A stretch of DNA of 64,000 bases from Pseudohalioglobus sediminis (GTDB taxonomy: Bacteria; Pseudomonadota; Gammaproteobacteria; Pseudomonadales; Halieaceae). The stretch is taken from positions 124,001-188,000 of the forward strand of contig NZ_VTUX01000007.1 of NCBI RefSeq assembly GCF_008370495.1. Reading direction: 5' to 3'. Under the pieces are notes generated by a model, which made no database searches, was not told where the DNA came from, and worked only from the letters and a program-made list of their open reading frames with translations. The translations under genes were made by a program, and so were the position numbers. Numbering within the stretch: position 1 is the first letter of the stretch; the number at the start of each line of letters is the position of its first letter. This document shows, one piece after another, positions 52,807 to 61,422 of this stretch.

Positions 52807-55173
52807 ATGACTCGCAATCCGGCAAAATCGTTGCCCACCGCAGCAACACCCAACGGCAAAACCAGCCTGGCCATGGCCGTTTCGGCAGCTGTGTTCGCCT
52901 CGGCCATCAGCACACCCGCCTTCTCCCAGACCCTGGAAGAAGTCATTGTCACCGCCACCAAGCGCAGCGAATCGGTACAGGATGTACCGCTGGCGATTAC
53001 CGCGCTCTCCGGCGAGTTCATGGAAGACGTGAATCTCTCGGACGTGAAGGACCTGGTGACCTACACCCCTGGCGTCACCGGCAACAGCCAGGACAGCTTC
53101 ATCGATGCCATCAGCATTCGCGGCATCCGCACCCAGGATTTCGGCGTCGGCCTTGACCCCTCTTCCGCGTTCTTCAAGAACGACCTCTACGAAGGACGCA
53201 ACGGCTCAGCGGTGACCAGCCTTTACGACCTGGACCGTGCGGAAGTACTGCGTGGGCCGCAGGGCTTCCTGTTCGGCCGTAACTCCATCGGCGGCGCTTT
53301 CAGTGTGCACACGCGCCGCGCCGTGATCGACAGCACAGAAGGTTTCGTTAACCTGGACGTGGGCGAACGCGACCGCGCCGTGGTCGATGGCGCCATCAAC
53401 GTACCGGTCAGCGACAACTTTGCCATGCGCCTGGCGGGCCTGTACTCCCAGGAAGATGGCTTCGTGAAGAACAACTTCCCCTCGGAAGACCTGATCGAAC
53501 ATGAAAACTGGGCGTTGCGCTGGTCTACCACCTACGAGACCGGCAACCTCGGCATCTACACCATGGTCGAGTACGAAGAGCGCGAGCAATCGGGTTCTGT
53601 CTACCGCGCGGTGACCGAAGGCGATGTCTGGGACACGCTGGAAGCGGCCCTGGGCCCGATCGATGTGCGCGGCTCGGATGAAGAAGTGGACGTGGACCGC
53701 TCCGGCGGCGACAACGACGACTCCGACATCCTCACCCTGGGGCTGCGGGTGGATTATGAGTTCGACTTCGCCACCCTGACCTCCAACACCGGGTACAAGG
53801 ATCACGACTACTACTACAACGAAGACTATGACGGCACCCCGCTGAACCTGGAGACTTACCGCCAGGACCAGGAAGGCGACTACTTCCAGCAGGAGCTGCG
53901 CCTGACCTCCAACGCGGAAGGGCCGCTGTCATGGTATGCGGGTGTTTCCTACTACAAGGAAGACCTGACCACCAAATACCGTTTCGCGGGCGAGGAAGAT
54001 TTCTTCTGTCAGTACTACGGTTACTACTACAACTCCGGTATGACCTTCTCCGGCTGTGAAGACCTCTACGCCTACTACGGCAGCGAGTTCACCCCCAGCG
54101 CCAACGGCCTGCTGGAAGAAACCGCCACCATCAAGGGCAAGTATGAGGGCTGGGGCGCGTACCTGAACCTGGCTTACTTCATCACCGAAAACCTGCAGAT
54201 CGAAGGCGGTGTGCGCTGGACCGACGACGAGAAAGAGTTCACCACCAACGTCCCCACCCCGGTAAGTGACCTCGGCCCCTACTGGGCTTTCGGTTACTCC
54301 ACTGCGGAACCCCTGACGGCCAAGGAATCCTGGGATGACGTGACGCCGCGCTTTATCGTCAAGTGGACACCCACCGAAACCGCCCTGCTGTTCGCCTCTT
54401 ACACGGCGGGCTACAAGTCCGGCGGCTTCGGCACCTTCTCGCTGGCCGACAACCCGGACGGTGACATTGCTATTGGCAACGTGGACATCGTACGCGCCGA
54501 CGGCTTCCTGCCCGACCCGGTTGACCCGGAAGAGGTCGACTCCTATGAGATCGGCTACAAGGACACCTTCCTCGATGGCACCATGAACTTCGACATCGTT
54601 GCCTTCTACTACGATTACACCGACTTCCAGGTCACCGTGGGCACCGAATCCGGCGCCACCCTGATCGAGAACGCGGGTGAAGTAGAAGCCTACGGTGTGG
54701 AGAGCTCGTTGACAGCCGGCATTGGCGACTACCTGACCGCCTACCTGACCGTTGGCTACTTCGACTCCGAGGCCAACAAGCTGGGCGACGTCTGCGGCCT
54801 GGAAGACCCGCTGGGTTGTGAAGGTACGCACCTGTTCTGGGCCCCCGAATGGTCCGGCTCCTTTGTACTGCATGGTGCCTACCCGATGGGTTCCGGCGCG
54901 ATTACCGGTGCCTTTGAGCTGACCTTCGAGTCCGAGCGTGGCGGCGGCTGGGAAGAACTGGACGAAACCATGATCGATTCGTACGAGGAGATGTCCCTGC
55001 GCGTGGGCTGGGAGTCAGACAACAACTGGTTTGTGGAAGCCTATGTGGAAAACCTCACCGACGAGTTCACCTGGGACGGCATGAACAACCTGGGCGGCAA
55101 GGAGCCCAATGCCTTCTTTGGCCCACGCCGGCCGCGCACCTTCGGCCTGCGTACCGGCATCGCCTGGGACTAG
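52807..55173 (+). CDS. TonB-dependent receptor
   Basis: A 788-residue outer-membrane active transporter. Signal peptide 1-40 (ends TPAFS), then the TonB box-like LEEVIVTATKR (44-53) and a plug domain beginning SVQDVPLAITALS (about 57-70, with the GIRTQDFGVG and VLRGPQGFLFGRNSIGG plug motifs). The rest is a beta-barrel ending in the aromatic-rich RPRTFGLRTGIAWD. The early plug signature is that of the TIGR01782-like and plant-polysaccharide/aromatic receptors. The ligand is unknown. A good intrinsic terminator follows at 55194. Confidence 0.92.
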   Translation: MTRNPAKSLPTAATPNGKTSLAMAVSAAVFASAISTPAFSQTLEEVIVTATKRSESVQDVPLAITALSGEFMEDVNLSDVKDLVTYTPGVTGNSQDSFIDAISIRGIRTQDFGVGLDPSSAFFKNDLYEGRNGSAVTSLYDLDRAEVLRGPQGFLFGRNSIGGAFSVHTRRAVIDSTEGFVNLDVGERDRAVVDGAINVPVSDNFAMRLAGLYSQEDGFVKNNFPSEDLIEHENWALRWSTTYETGNLGIYTMVEYEEREQSGSVYRAVTEGDVWDTLEAALGPIDVRGSDEEVDVDRSGGDNDDSDILTLGLRVDYEFDFATLTSNTGYKDHDYYYNEDYDGTPLNLETYRQDQEGDYFQQELRLTSNAEGPLSWYAGVSYYKEDLTTKYRFAGEEDFFCQYYGYYYNSGMTFSGCEDLYAYYGSEFTPSANGLLEETATIKGKYEGWGAYLNLAYFITENLQIEGGVRWTDDEKEFTTNVPTPVSDLGPYWAFGYSTAEPLTAKESWDDVTPRFIVKWTPTETALLFASYTAGYKSGGFGTFSLADNPDGDIAIGNVDIVRADGFLPDPVDPEEVDSYEIGYKDTFLDGTMNFDIVAFYYDYTDFQVTVGTESGATLIENAGEVEAYGVESSLTAGIGDYLTAYLTVGYFDSEANKLGDVCGLEDPLGCEGTHLFWAPEWSGSFVLHGAYPMGSGAITGAFELTFESERGGGWEELDETMIDSYEEMSLRVGWESDNNWFVEAYVENLTDEFTWDGMNNLGGKEPNAFFGPRRPRTFGLRTGIAWD

Positions 55174-55193
55174 ACGTTCCCGACATCCGCATC

Positions 55194-55217
55194 AAGGCGC
55201 CGCAAGGCGCCTTTTTT
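55194..55217 (+). terminator. Intrinsic terminator of the TonB receptor gene
   Basis: Perfect 8-bp stem AAGGCGCC / GGCGCCTT with a GCAA tetraloop, followed by a run of six T. Confidence 0.9.
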
Positions 55218-55297
55218 GTTTGTCACCGCGATCGAATCGCACCATGGCGTGGCGACATCATCCGGCACTCGCCAGTGCCATGCTCTGTGCAGTAGCG

Positions 55298-56647
55298 CTA
55301 CAGGCAACCCTCGTATTCCAGCACGGTGACCTGCCGGTCATGCTCATCCAACTCCTGCTGTTTGAGAATACTGAATACTTTCTGGAAGTCCTCGCCGAAG
55401 CGGGCGCGCACAACTTCGGAACCCTGGAAATACGCCAGCGCATCCGGCCAGTAGCGTGGCAGCGAGGGCGGCACCTGGTCGTAGGCGTTGCCCTCCAGCG
55501 GTGTCGGCGGTTCGAGTTCGCCCTCGATGCCATGGAGGATGCCGGCAAGGATTCCGGCGATAACCAGGTAGGGATTGGCGTCGGCGCCGGCGACGCGATG
55601 CTCGATGCGCCGCGCCGAGGGCGCATCCGCGGGCACGCGTATAGCGACGGTGCGGTTTTCGTAACCCCAGGTGGGCGCCAGTGGCGCATGCGTGCCGCGC
55701 TGGAAGCGGCGGTAGGAATTCAGGTTGGGGGCAAACAGCAGCATGCTTTCCTGCAGCATATCCAGGCAGCCGGCAATGGCCTGGCGCAACAACGGTGAAC
55801 CCTGGTCAGTGCCGTCGTCAAAGGCATTACCGCCGTCCGCGCCCTGCAGGCTGCAGTGCACGTGCATGCCGTTACCGGGAATATCGGCAAAGGGCTTGGC
55901 CATGAAGGTGGCGCGGTAACCATGCTGCCGGGCCACGCCCTTGATCGCGCGCTGCAGCATCACCGCCTGGTCGGCCGCGAGCAGTGCATCCGCGGTGTGA
56001 TAGAGGTTGATCTCATACTGGGATGGCGCTGACTCCTTGATCAGCGTATCCACCGGTAATCCCTGCGCGACACAGGCATCGCGGATGGCATGCAGCACGG
56101 GGGCCTGCTCCGCCATGGCGTCCATACCGTAGGTTTGCCCCGCCGCCAGGGTTCCGCCCAGGCGATCGGATTGTGTGTGTTGGGGCAGCCCGCTGGGATC
56201 CATCTCTGCCTGCAGCAGGTGGAATTCCATTTCCGTGGCCATGACCGGCGTCAGGCCGTGTTCCGCCAGGCGCTCTACCAGCCCGGTGATAATCATGCGC
56301 GGGTCATAACGGCAGGGCATGCCGTCGATCTGCGCCATGGACATCAACACCTGCCCGCTGGGCCGTTCAGCCCATGGCGTTGGCACCAGGGTGCGAATAT
56401 CGGGCCGGCAGTAGCCATCCCCGTCACCGGTTGCGAACACCCACTCCTCGCCATCGCGACCCCAGATATCAAATGCCAGCGTGGACAGGGGCATTTTCAG
56501 CTGCCCCGCCATCACCTTGTGGATCTTGTCCCGCGTCACCCACTTGCCGCGCAGCCCGCCGCAAAGGTCCTTCAGCATGACTTCAAATATCTCGATGTCA
56601 GGGTTTTCGTCGAGGAAGGTTTGCAGTGTTGCTTGGATATCAGGCAT
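55298..56647 (-). CDS. puuA: Gamma-glutamylpolyamine synthetase (glutamine-synthetase family)
   Basis: Links the gamma-carboxyl of glutamate to a polyamine such as putrescine, using ATP, the first step of gamma-glutamylated polyamine breakdown. From ATG 56647 (AGGAAA seven bases upstream) it is 449 residues. It has the N-terminal beta-Grasp (EIFEVMLKDLCGGLRGKW), the catalytic domain with EMEFHLLQ, HVHCSLQG and SAPSQYEINLYHTADALLAAD, and the C-terminal ATP/amide region SARRIEHRVAGADANPYLVIAG. The aminotransferase is divergent and close, and a permease follows it, so the three form one polyamine module. Confidence 0.85.
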   Translation of the reverse strand: MPDIQATLQTFLDENPDIEIFEVMLKDLCGGLRGKWVTRDKIHKVMAGQLKMPLSTLAFDIWGRDGEEWVFATGDGDGYCRPDIRTLVPTPWAERPSGQVLMSMAQIDGMPCRYDPRMIITGLVERLAEHGLTPVMATEMEFHLLQAEMDPSGLPQHTQSDRLGGTLAAGQTYGMDAMAEQAPVLHAIRDACVAQGLPVDTLIKESAPSQYEINLYHTADALLAADQAVMLQRAIKGVARQHGYRATFMAKPFADIPGNGMHVHCSLQGADGGNAFDDGTDQGSPLLRQAIAGCLDMLQESMLLFAPNLNSYRRFQRGTHAPLAPTWGYENRTVAIRVPADAPSARRIEHRVAGADANPYLVIAGILAGILHGIEGELEPPTPLEGNAYDQVPPSLPRYWPDALAYFQGSEVVRARFGEDFQKVFSILKQQELDEHDRQVTVLEYEGCL

Positions 56648-56808
56648 GCGCGGTTTCCTGTTGCTGCGGCGTTCAAACACCACTTTTGGGGTAATTTATT
56701 GTCCCTATGGCTGTGCCACACTCTACCAACGATCTATCACCCTCGGCCATACCACTTCCGGGTATCAACGCCGCGGGATCACCTGCGTTACACCAGGGAG
56801 GCAAGGCA

Positions 56809-58176
56809 ATGAACATGCAAGCGAACAGTGGCAACCTGAAACAGCTGGACCGGTCTCACCACCTGCACCCGTTCACCGACTTCAAGGACTATGCGGAGCA
56901 CGGCGGCCGCGTGTTTTCGCGTGCCGAACACATCTACATCTACGACAGCAACGGCCACAGGATGCTGGATGGCATGTCCGGTCTGTGGTGCTGCAACCTC
57001 GGTTACAGCCAGCAGTCCATCGTTGACGCCGTCACCGAGCAGATGCAGCAACTGCCCTACTACAACAACTTTTTCCAGTGCTCCAACCAGCCCGCCATCG
57101 AACTCGCCAAGGCGCTGGTGGATGTCACCGAGGAACGCTTCAATCACGTGTTCTTCACCAACTCCGGCTCCGAGGCCAACGATACCAACCTGCGCCTGGT
57201 GAACCGCTACTACCAGTTGCAGGGGCGGCCGCAGAAGAAACTCATCATCAGCCGCAAGAACGCCTACCACGGTTCCACCATCGCCGCCGCCTCACTCGGC
57301 GGTATGGGGCCGATGCATGACCAGACCAACGGCCTGGACTACGTGCATCACATCGAGCAGCCACACTGGTTTGAGGTGGGTCCTGACGAGGACCCGGATG
57401 CCTTCGGTGTGCGCATCGCGCGCCAGCTCGAGGAAAAAATCGATGAACTGGGCGAAGACAACGTGGCCGCCTTCATTGCCGAGCCTGTCCAGGGCGCCGG
57501 TGGCGTTATCATCCCGCCGGACAGCTACTGGCCGGAGATTCAGCGTATTTGCGATGAGCGCGATATCCTGCTGATTGCGGACGAGGTCATCTGCGGCTTC
57601 GGTCGCACCGGCAAGTGGTTCGGTTCGGAAACCTATGGCATCAAGCCGGACCTGATGACCTTCGCCAAGGCCGTCACCAACGGCTACCAGCCACTCGGTG
57701 GCGTCATGGTCAGCGACAAGATCGTCGACGTACTGCTGGCGCACGAGGGCGAGTTCGCCCACGGCCTGACCTACTCCGGCCACCCCGCCGCTGCAGCCGC
57801 AGGGCTGGCGACGCTGAAGATTCTCAAAGAAGGCAATGTGATTGCCGACGCCGCCGCCAATATCGCCCCGCATTTCCAGTCGCGCCTGCGTGAACTGGCT
57901 GACCATCGCATCGTCGGCCAGGTGCGCGGTCGCGGCATGTTCGCCGCCGTGGAGCTGGTACGCGACAAGTCATCGCGCGAGAAGCTGGCGCCCGAATCCG
58001 CCGGAGCCGTGTTCTGCCGTAACACCGCCAACGAGCTCGGCCTCATGGTGCGCCAGACCGGCAACGCCATGATCATGGCGCCACCATTGATCTGCAGCAC
58101 CGAAGAGATCGATGCGCTGGCCGACATGCTGGCACAGGCGCTGGATGAGACGGCAAAACACTACGGTGTTTCCTGA
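56809..58176 (+). CDS. spuC: Polyamine--pyruvate aminotransferase (class III)
   Basis: Moves an amino group from putrescine or a related amine to pyruvate, giving alanine. From ATG 56809 (GGAGG seven bases upstream) it is 455 residues. PLP-binding Lys287 is in MTFAKAVTNGYQPLGGV; the phosphate-binding FTNSGSEANDTNLRLVNRY and ILLIADEVICGFGRTGKWF motifs are complete. The gene is divergent from the synthetase and is followed by a good terminator. Confidence 0.9.
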   Translation: MNMQANSGNLKQLDRSHHLHPFTDFKDYAEHGGRVFSRAEHIYIYDSNGHRMLDGMSGLWCCNLGYSQQSIVDAVTEQMQQLPYYNNFFQCSNQPAIELAKALVDVTEERFNHVFFTNSGSEANDTNLRLVNRYYQLQGRPQKKLIISRKNAYHGSTIAAASLGGMGPMHDQTNGLDYVHHIEQPHWFEVGPDEDPDAFGVRIARQLEEKIDELGEDNVAAFIAEPVQGAGGVIIPPDSYWPEIQRICDERDILLIADEVICGFGRTGKWFGSETYGIKPDLMTFAKAVTNGYQPLGGVMVSDKIVDVLLAHEGEFAHGLTYSGHPAAAAAGLATLKILKEGNVIADAAANIAPHFQSRLRELADHRIVGQVRGRGMFAAVELVRDKSSREKLAPESAGAVFCRNTANELGLMVRQTGNAMIMAPPLICSTEEIDALADMLAQALDETAKHYGVS

Positions 58177-58189
58177 GTAGAATATCCAG

Positions 58190-58215
58190 TCCCGGCCACG
58201 CGCCGGGATTTTTTT
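58190..58215 (+). terminator. Intrinsic terminator after the aminotransferase
   Basis: Stem TCCCGGC (58190-58196) / GCCGGGA (58202-58208) with a five-base loop and seven T at 58209-58215. Confidence 0.9.
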
Positions 58216-58264
58216 GTCGATGGCAGGGGCCGTCGTTCGTACAATCAGGCCTGGTAAGTGAGTC

Positions 58265-58375
58265 ATCGCGGCTGTAGCCGCTCCTACAACAACTAGAACA
58301 GGTCCCGTAGGAGCGGCTACAGCCGCGATGATTCGAACGGCACTGGCACCCTGTAGGAGCGGCCACAGCCGCGAT
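58265..58375. repeat. Three REP elements between aminotransferase and permease genes
   Basis: A reverse copy (58265-58287), a forward copy (58307-58329) and a second forward copy (58353-58375, with GGCCACAGCC in the core). They lie directly after the terminator and before the permease start and belong to the family also seen at 2.4, 24.2-24.6 and 47.9 kb. Confidence 0.9.
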
Positions 58376-58402
58376 GTCCAATCAGCAAGGGAACAACAAT
58401 AA

Positions 58403-59788
58403 ATGTCTGAGCACATAAAGACCCTGAAGCTTCGCGACCTGGTGCTGTTCACCGTGTCCGCCATCCTGCTCGCCGACACACTCACAGCCGCGGCATCAGT
58501 AGGCGCGTCTGCAATATCCTGGTGGATCATCCTCGGGGTCCTGTTCTTCGTGCCCTTCGCCATGATCTGCGCCGAGATGGGCTGCGCCTACCCTGAACAG
58601 GGAGGCATCTATGCGTGGATTCGCGACGGTTACGGCGGGCGCTGGGCATCACGGGCCACCTGGTGCTACTGGGTCAACACCGCGGTATGGATACCCGCCA
58701 TTTACATCCTCTTTGCCGGCGTGTTCAAGCAGATGTTTTTCCCCGACCTGTCCATGGCGGCACAGATCGCCATCGGTATCGGCCTCACCTGGGTGGCGGT
58801 TGCCGTCAACGTGATCACCCTGGACGTGGGCAAGTGGGTGCCCAATATCGGCGCCATCCTCAAGGTGGCGATCTTCATTGCCATCATTATCGGCGCCGCG
58901 GTGCACGTCACCGATGCCGGGATGGCCAATCCACTGACGGTGGAAACCTTGACACCGGACTGGAGCGGCAGCGCCCAGTACATTCCCGCCATCATCTACG
59001 GCATGCTCGGTTTCGAACTGGCCAGCGCCGGCAGCGAGGAGATGAAGGACCCCGCACGGGACGTACCGCGAGCCATTTTCATCTCCGGCGTCATTATCAT
59101 CCTGTTGTACACGCTGGGCACCATGGCCGTGCTGGCGGCTATCCCGGCTGGCGACATCAACCTGGTAGAGGGCCTGGTAGACACCCTCACCCTGTTTTTT
59201 GGTGACAGCGCCGCCGGCCGCACACTGGTGCTGCTGCTCGGCCTGGGCGCACTGTTTTCCTTTTTCTCCAATGGCGTAACCTGGGCGCTGGGTTGCAACC
59301 GGGCGGCGGCAGAAGCGGCCACCGAGGGTGAATTACCCCGCATTTTTGCCCTTGAGGACCCGCAACGCGGTACGCCGGTGGGCGCCGCCGTGCTGATGGG
59401 ACTGGTCAGCACCCTTTGCCTGCTGCTCTACGGCTTCCTGGCCGGCACCAACGAAGACCTGTTCTGGTCGCTGTTCGCGTTCAGCGCGGTGATCTTCCTG
59501 CTGCCCTACCAGGGCATGCTGTTGACCTTCCTCAAACTGCGGCGGGAAGACGCGGACCATCCGCGACCCTACCGCGTCCCGGGTGGCAGCGGTTCGGCAC
59601 ACCTGGCCGCGGGTCTGTGTATCACCATCCTGGCGCTGTCGATATTCCTGTTCCTGTATACACCCGGCGCCGGCTTCGAATGGGCCGTGGTGAGCGGTGT
59701 GGTCGTTACCCTGCTGATCGGCGAGGTGGTCATCCGCTTTGCCGAGAACCATCGCCGCCCCACCCGCGGCGCGGCGGAAACCGGCTAA
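58403..59788 (+). CDS. APC-family amino-acid/polyamine permease
   Basis: A 461-residue inner-membrane transporter with about 12 membrane segments of the APC superfamily. The first helix region RDLVLFTVSAILLADTLTAA and the YPEQGGIYAWIRDGYG motif are of the amino-acid/polyamine:cation type; the FELASAGSEEMKDPARDVPRAIF segment is in the conserved central loop. Next to the puuA/spuC pair, putrescine or a related amine is the likely substrate. Its stop overlaps the end of a small convergent gene by four bases. Confidence 0.87.
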   Translation: MSEHIKTLKLRDLVLFTVSAILLADTLTAAASVGASAISWWIILGVLFFVPFAMICAEMGCAYPEQGGIYAWIRDGYGGRWASRATWCYWVNTAVWIPAIYILFAGVFKQMFFPDLSMAAQIAIGIGLTWVAVAVNVITLDVGKWVPNIGAILKVAIFIAIIIGAAVHVTDAGMANPLTVETLTPDWSGSAQYIPAIIYGMLGFELASAGSEEMKDPARDVPRAIFISGVIIILLYTLGTMAVLAAIPAGDINLVEGLVDTLTLFFGDSAAGRTLVLLLGLGALFSFFSNGVTWALGCNRAAAEAATEGELPRIFALEDPQRGTPVGAAVLMGLVSTLCLLLYGFLAGTNEDLFWSLFAFSAVIFLLPYQGMLLTFLKLRREDADHPRPYRVPGGSGSAHLAAGLCITILALSIFLFLYTPGAGFEWAVVSGVVVTLLIGEVVIRFAENHRRPTRGAAETG

Positions 59789-59952
59789 TCCGGAGTACCC
59801 GACCGGATCAGGCTGGACTTGATCGCATGCCGACTGGCCTCTCCGGAATCGCGGTTCAAACAGCGAAATTCACTGGCTACCAGCGAGCGCTCCCGCAACA
59901 GTCGCGAGAGCACGTCAACCGGTAACGACAGCTCTACATACCTGGACTTCAT
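59785..59952 (-). CDS. Small conserved-looking hypothetical protein (55 residues)
   Basis: A 55-residue frame starting MKSRYVELSLPVDVLSRLL and ending RSGTPD. GGGAG lies six bases before ATG 59952. The sequence has a helical, amphipathic pattern with regular Leu/Val spacing and a basic C-terminal half, with one Cys. It converges on the permease gene and overlaps its stop by four bases. I do not recognise it. The clean ribosome site and unbroken frame support expression. Confidence 0.55.
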   Translation of the reverse strand: MKSRYVELSLPVDVLSRLLRERSLVASEFRCLNRDSGEASRHAIKSSLIRSGTPD

Positions 59953-60120
59953 TATATTCTCCCGTTCTTCGTGGCCTGGTGGCGTCGAAAACTGGCTAAT
60001 ACCCTGGCGGCTGTGCCGGATTCAGCCCGGTGCTGTATCACCTTCCCGCTCTGACTCGAATCTCAGGTAAACGGGCACAGGTCATACAGCACGTTGCCGT
60101 GTTTTCGCCCTAAGATTAAT

Positions 60121-60139
60121 GCGAATGGTTATCATTTGT
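60121..60139 (+). promoter_or_regulatory. Fur box upstream of the RND efflux genes
   Basis: GCGAATGGTTATCATTTGT matches 13 of 19 positions of the Fur consensus GATAATGATAATCATTATC. It resembles typical gammaproteobacterial Fur sites and lies 206 bases before the adaptor start. The remaining approximately 390-base gap (59953-60344) holds no other feature that I can support. Confidence 0.6.
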
Positions 60140-60344
60140 AAATAGGGGTCTACCGCAAGCCGTAAACAGCGCGGGTCCTCGCTTACGACTGATCGAAAAA
60201 GTGGCCCCGGGGCGTATACATCCCGTAATCAAACCCGTACAAGCTGATGACGCCGGCCATCGACGCCCGGCAGGGACCCGCAATAGCACTCGCGGGCAAA
60301 AGCCGTCATCATTGCCACCCCCAACCAGGAGATTGCTAGAGGCC

Positions 60345-61418
60345 ATGCTTCGTATCCAGCTACTGAGTGTTTTTGCGCTGGCATTATTTGCCCTTCCAAC
60401 GCTGGCACAGCCGGCTACGGCACCTGTGTCTGTTGAAGTTGCCAGCGAACGCGACATCACCCAGGTTATCCAGTTGTCCGGCACCGTCACCGCGGAGCGT
60501 CATGCAGAACTGTCTGTGGCGACCTCGGGACTGGTCACAGCACTGGCCGTGGATGCCGGCACGCAGGTCGATGCAGGCCAGCCGTTGCTGGAGCTGGATG
60601 CAGAACTCGCGCAGTACCAGTACCGCAGCGCGCTCGCCGCGGAATCCCAGGCCGAACGCGCACTGGCTGACGCCAGACGCCGCCTGGAGGAAGCGCGCAG
60701 CCTGGCGCCGAACCAGAGCATCGCCAAAACCGTGGTGCGCGACCTGGAGGCAGAGGTCGCCGAGGACGAGGCCGCGCTTGAGCGTGCGCGTGCCGAGAGC
60801 GGCTATCGACGCGGCATCCTGGCGCGACACGAGCTCAAGGCACCTTTTGCCGGCGTGATCAGTGACCGCAGCGCGGAACTGGGTGAGTGGGTCACCCCCG
60901 GGCAACCGGTACTGACACTGATCTCCACTGCAAGCCTGCGCCTGGACCTGCAGGTGCCCGAGGATTACCTGGGCATGGTGGACACAGACACACCAGTGGC
61001 TTTCAGCCTTGGCGCGCAGCGGGACAAACTCTACCGCGGCAAGGTCTTATCCCGGGTACCGGCACCCGACCCCAACCTGCGCACCTTCCTGGTACGGGTG
61101 GGGCCCGCGGAGTCGATACCGAGAATGCTGCCGGGCATGTCCGCGCGCGCCGAACTGCGGCTGCCTACCGGGCAACGCAGGGTGACTGTGCCGCGCGATG
61201 CGGTGTTGCGCTACTCTGATGGACGCATCGTGGTATGGGTGGTGGAAGAGGTCGATGGCGTGCCCACCGCGGCCGAGCGCCTGGTGCAGGTCGGCTTTCG
61301 CTTCGATGGGCGCATCGAAATTACCAGTGGCATCAGCGCGGGCGAGCAGGTGGTGATCACCGGCAACGAGTCACTGCGCAACGGCCAGGCGGTCAGCGTT
61401 TACCAACCGGAGGGTTAA
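60345..61418 (+). CDS. RND efflux periplasmic adaptor subunit
   Basis: A 357-residue membrane-fusion protein from ATG 60345, with a signal peptide ending TLAQ. It has the lipoyl-like motif GLVTALAVDAGTQVDAGQPLLELD (about residue 57-80), an alpha-helical hairpin rich in Ala, Glu and Arg (about 85-145), HELKAPFAGVISDRSAELGEWV and a beta-barrel plus terminal domain. It links the inner-membrane pump to an outer-membrane channel. The pump gene follows by five bases. No outer-membrane factor is seen before the window ends. Confidence 0.9.
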   Translation: MLRIQLLSVFALALFALPTLAQPATAPVSVEVASERDITQVIQLSGTVTAERHAELSVATSGLVTALAVDAGTQVDAGQPLLELDAELAQYQYRSALAAESQAERALADARRRLEEARSLAPNQSIAKTVVRDLEAEVAEDEAALERARAESGYRRGILARHELKAPFAGVISDRSAELGEWVTPGQPVLTLISTASLRLDLQVPEDYLGMVDTDTPVAFSLGAQRDKLYRGKVLSRVPAPDPNLRTFLVRVGPAESIPRMLPGMSARAELRLPTGQRRVTVPRDAVLRYSDGRIVVWVVEEVDGVPTAAERLVQVGFRFDGRIEITSGISAGEQVVITGNESLRNGQAVSVYQPEG

Positions 61419-61422
61419 AACC

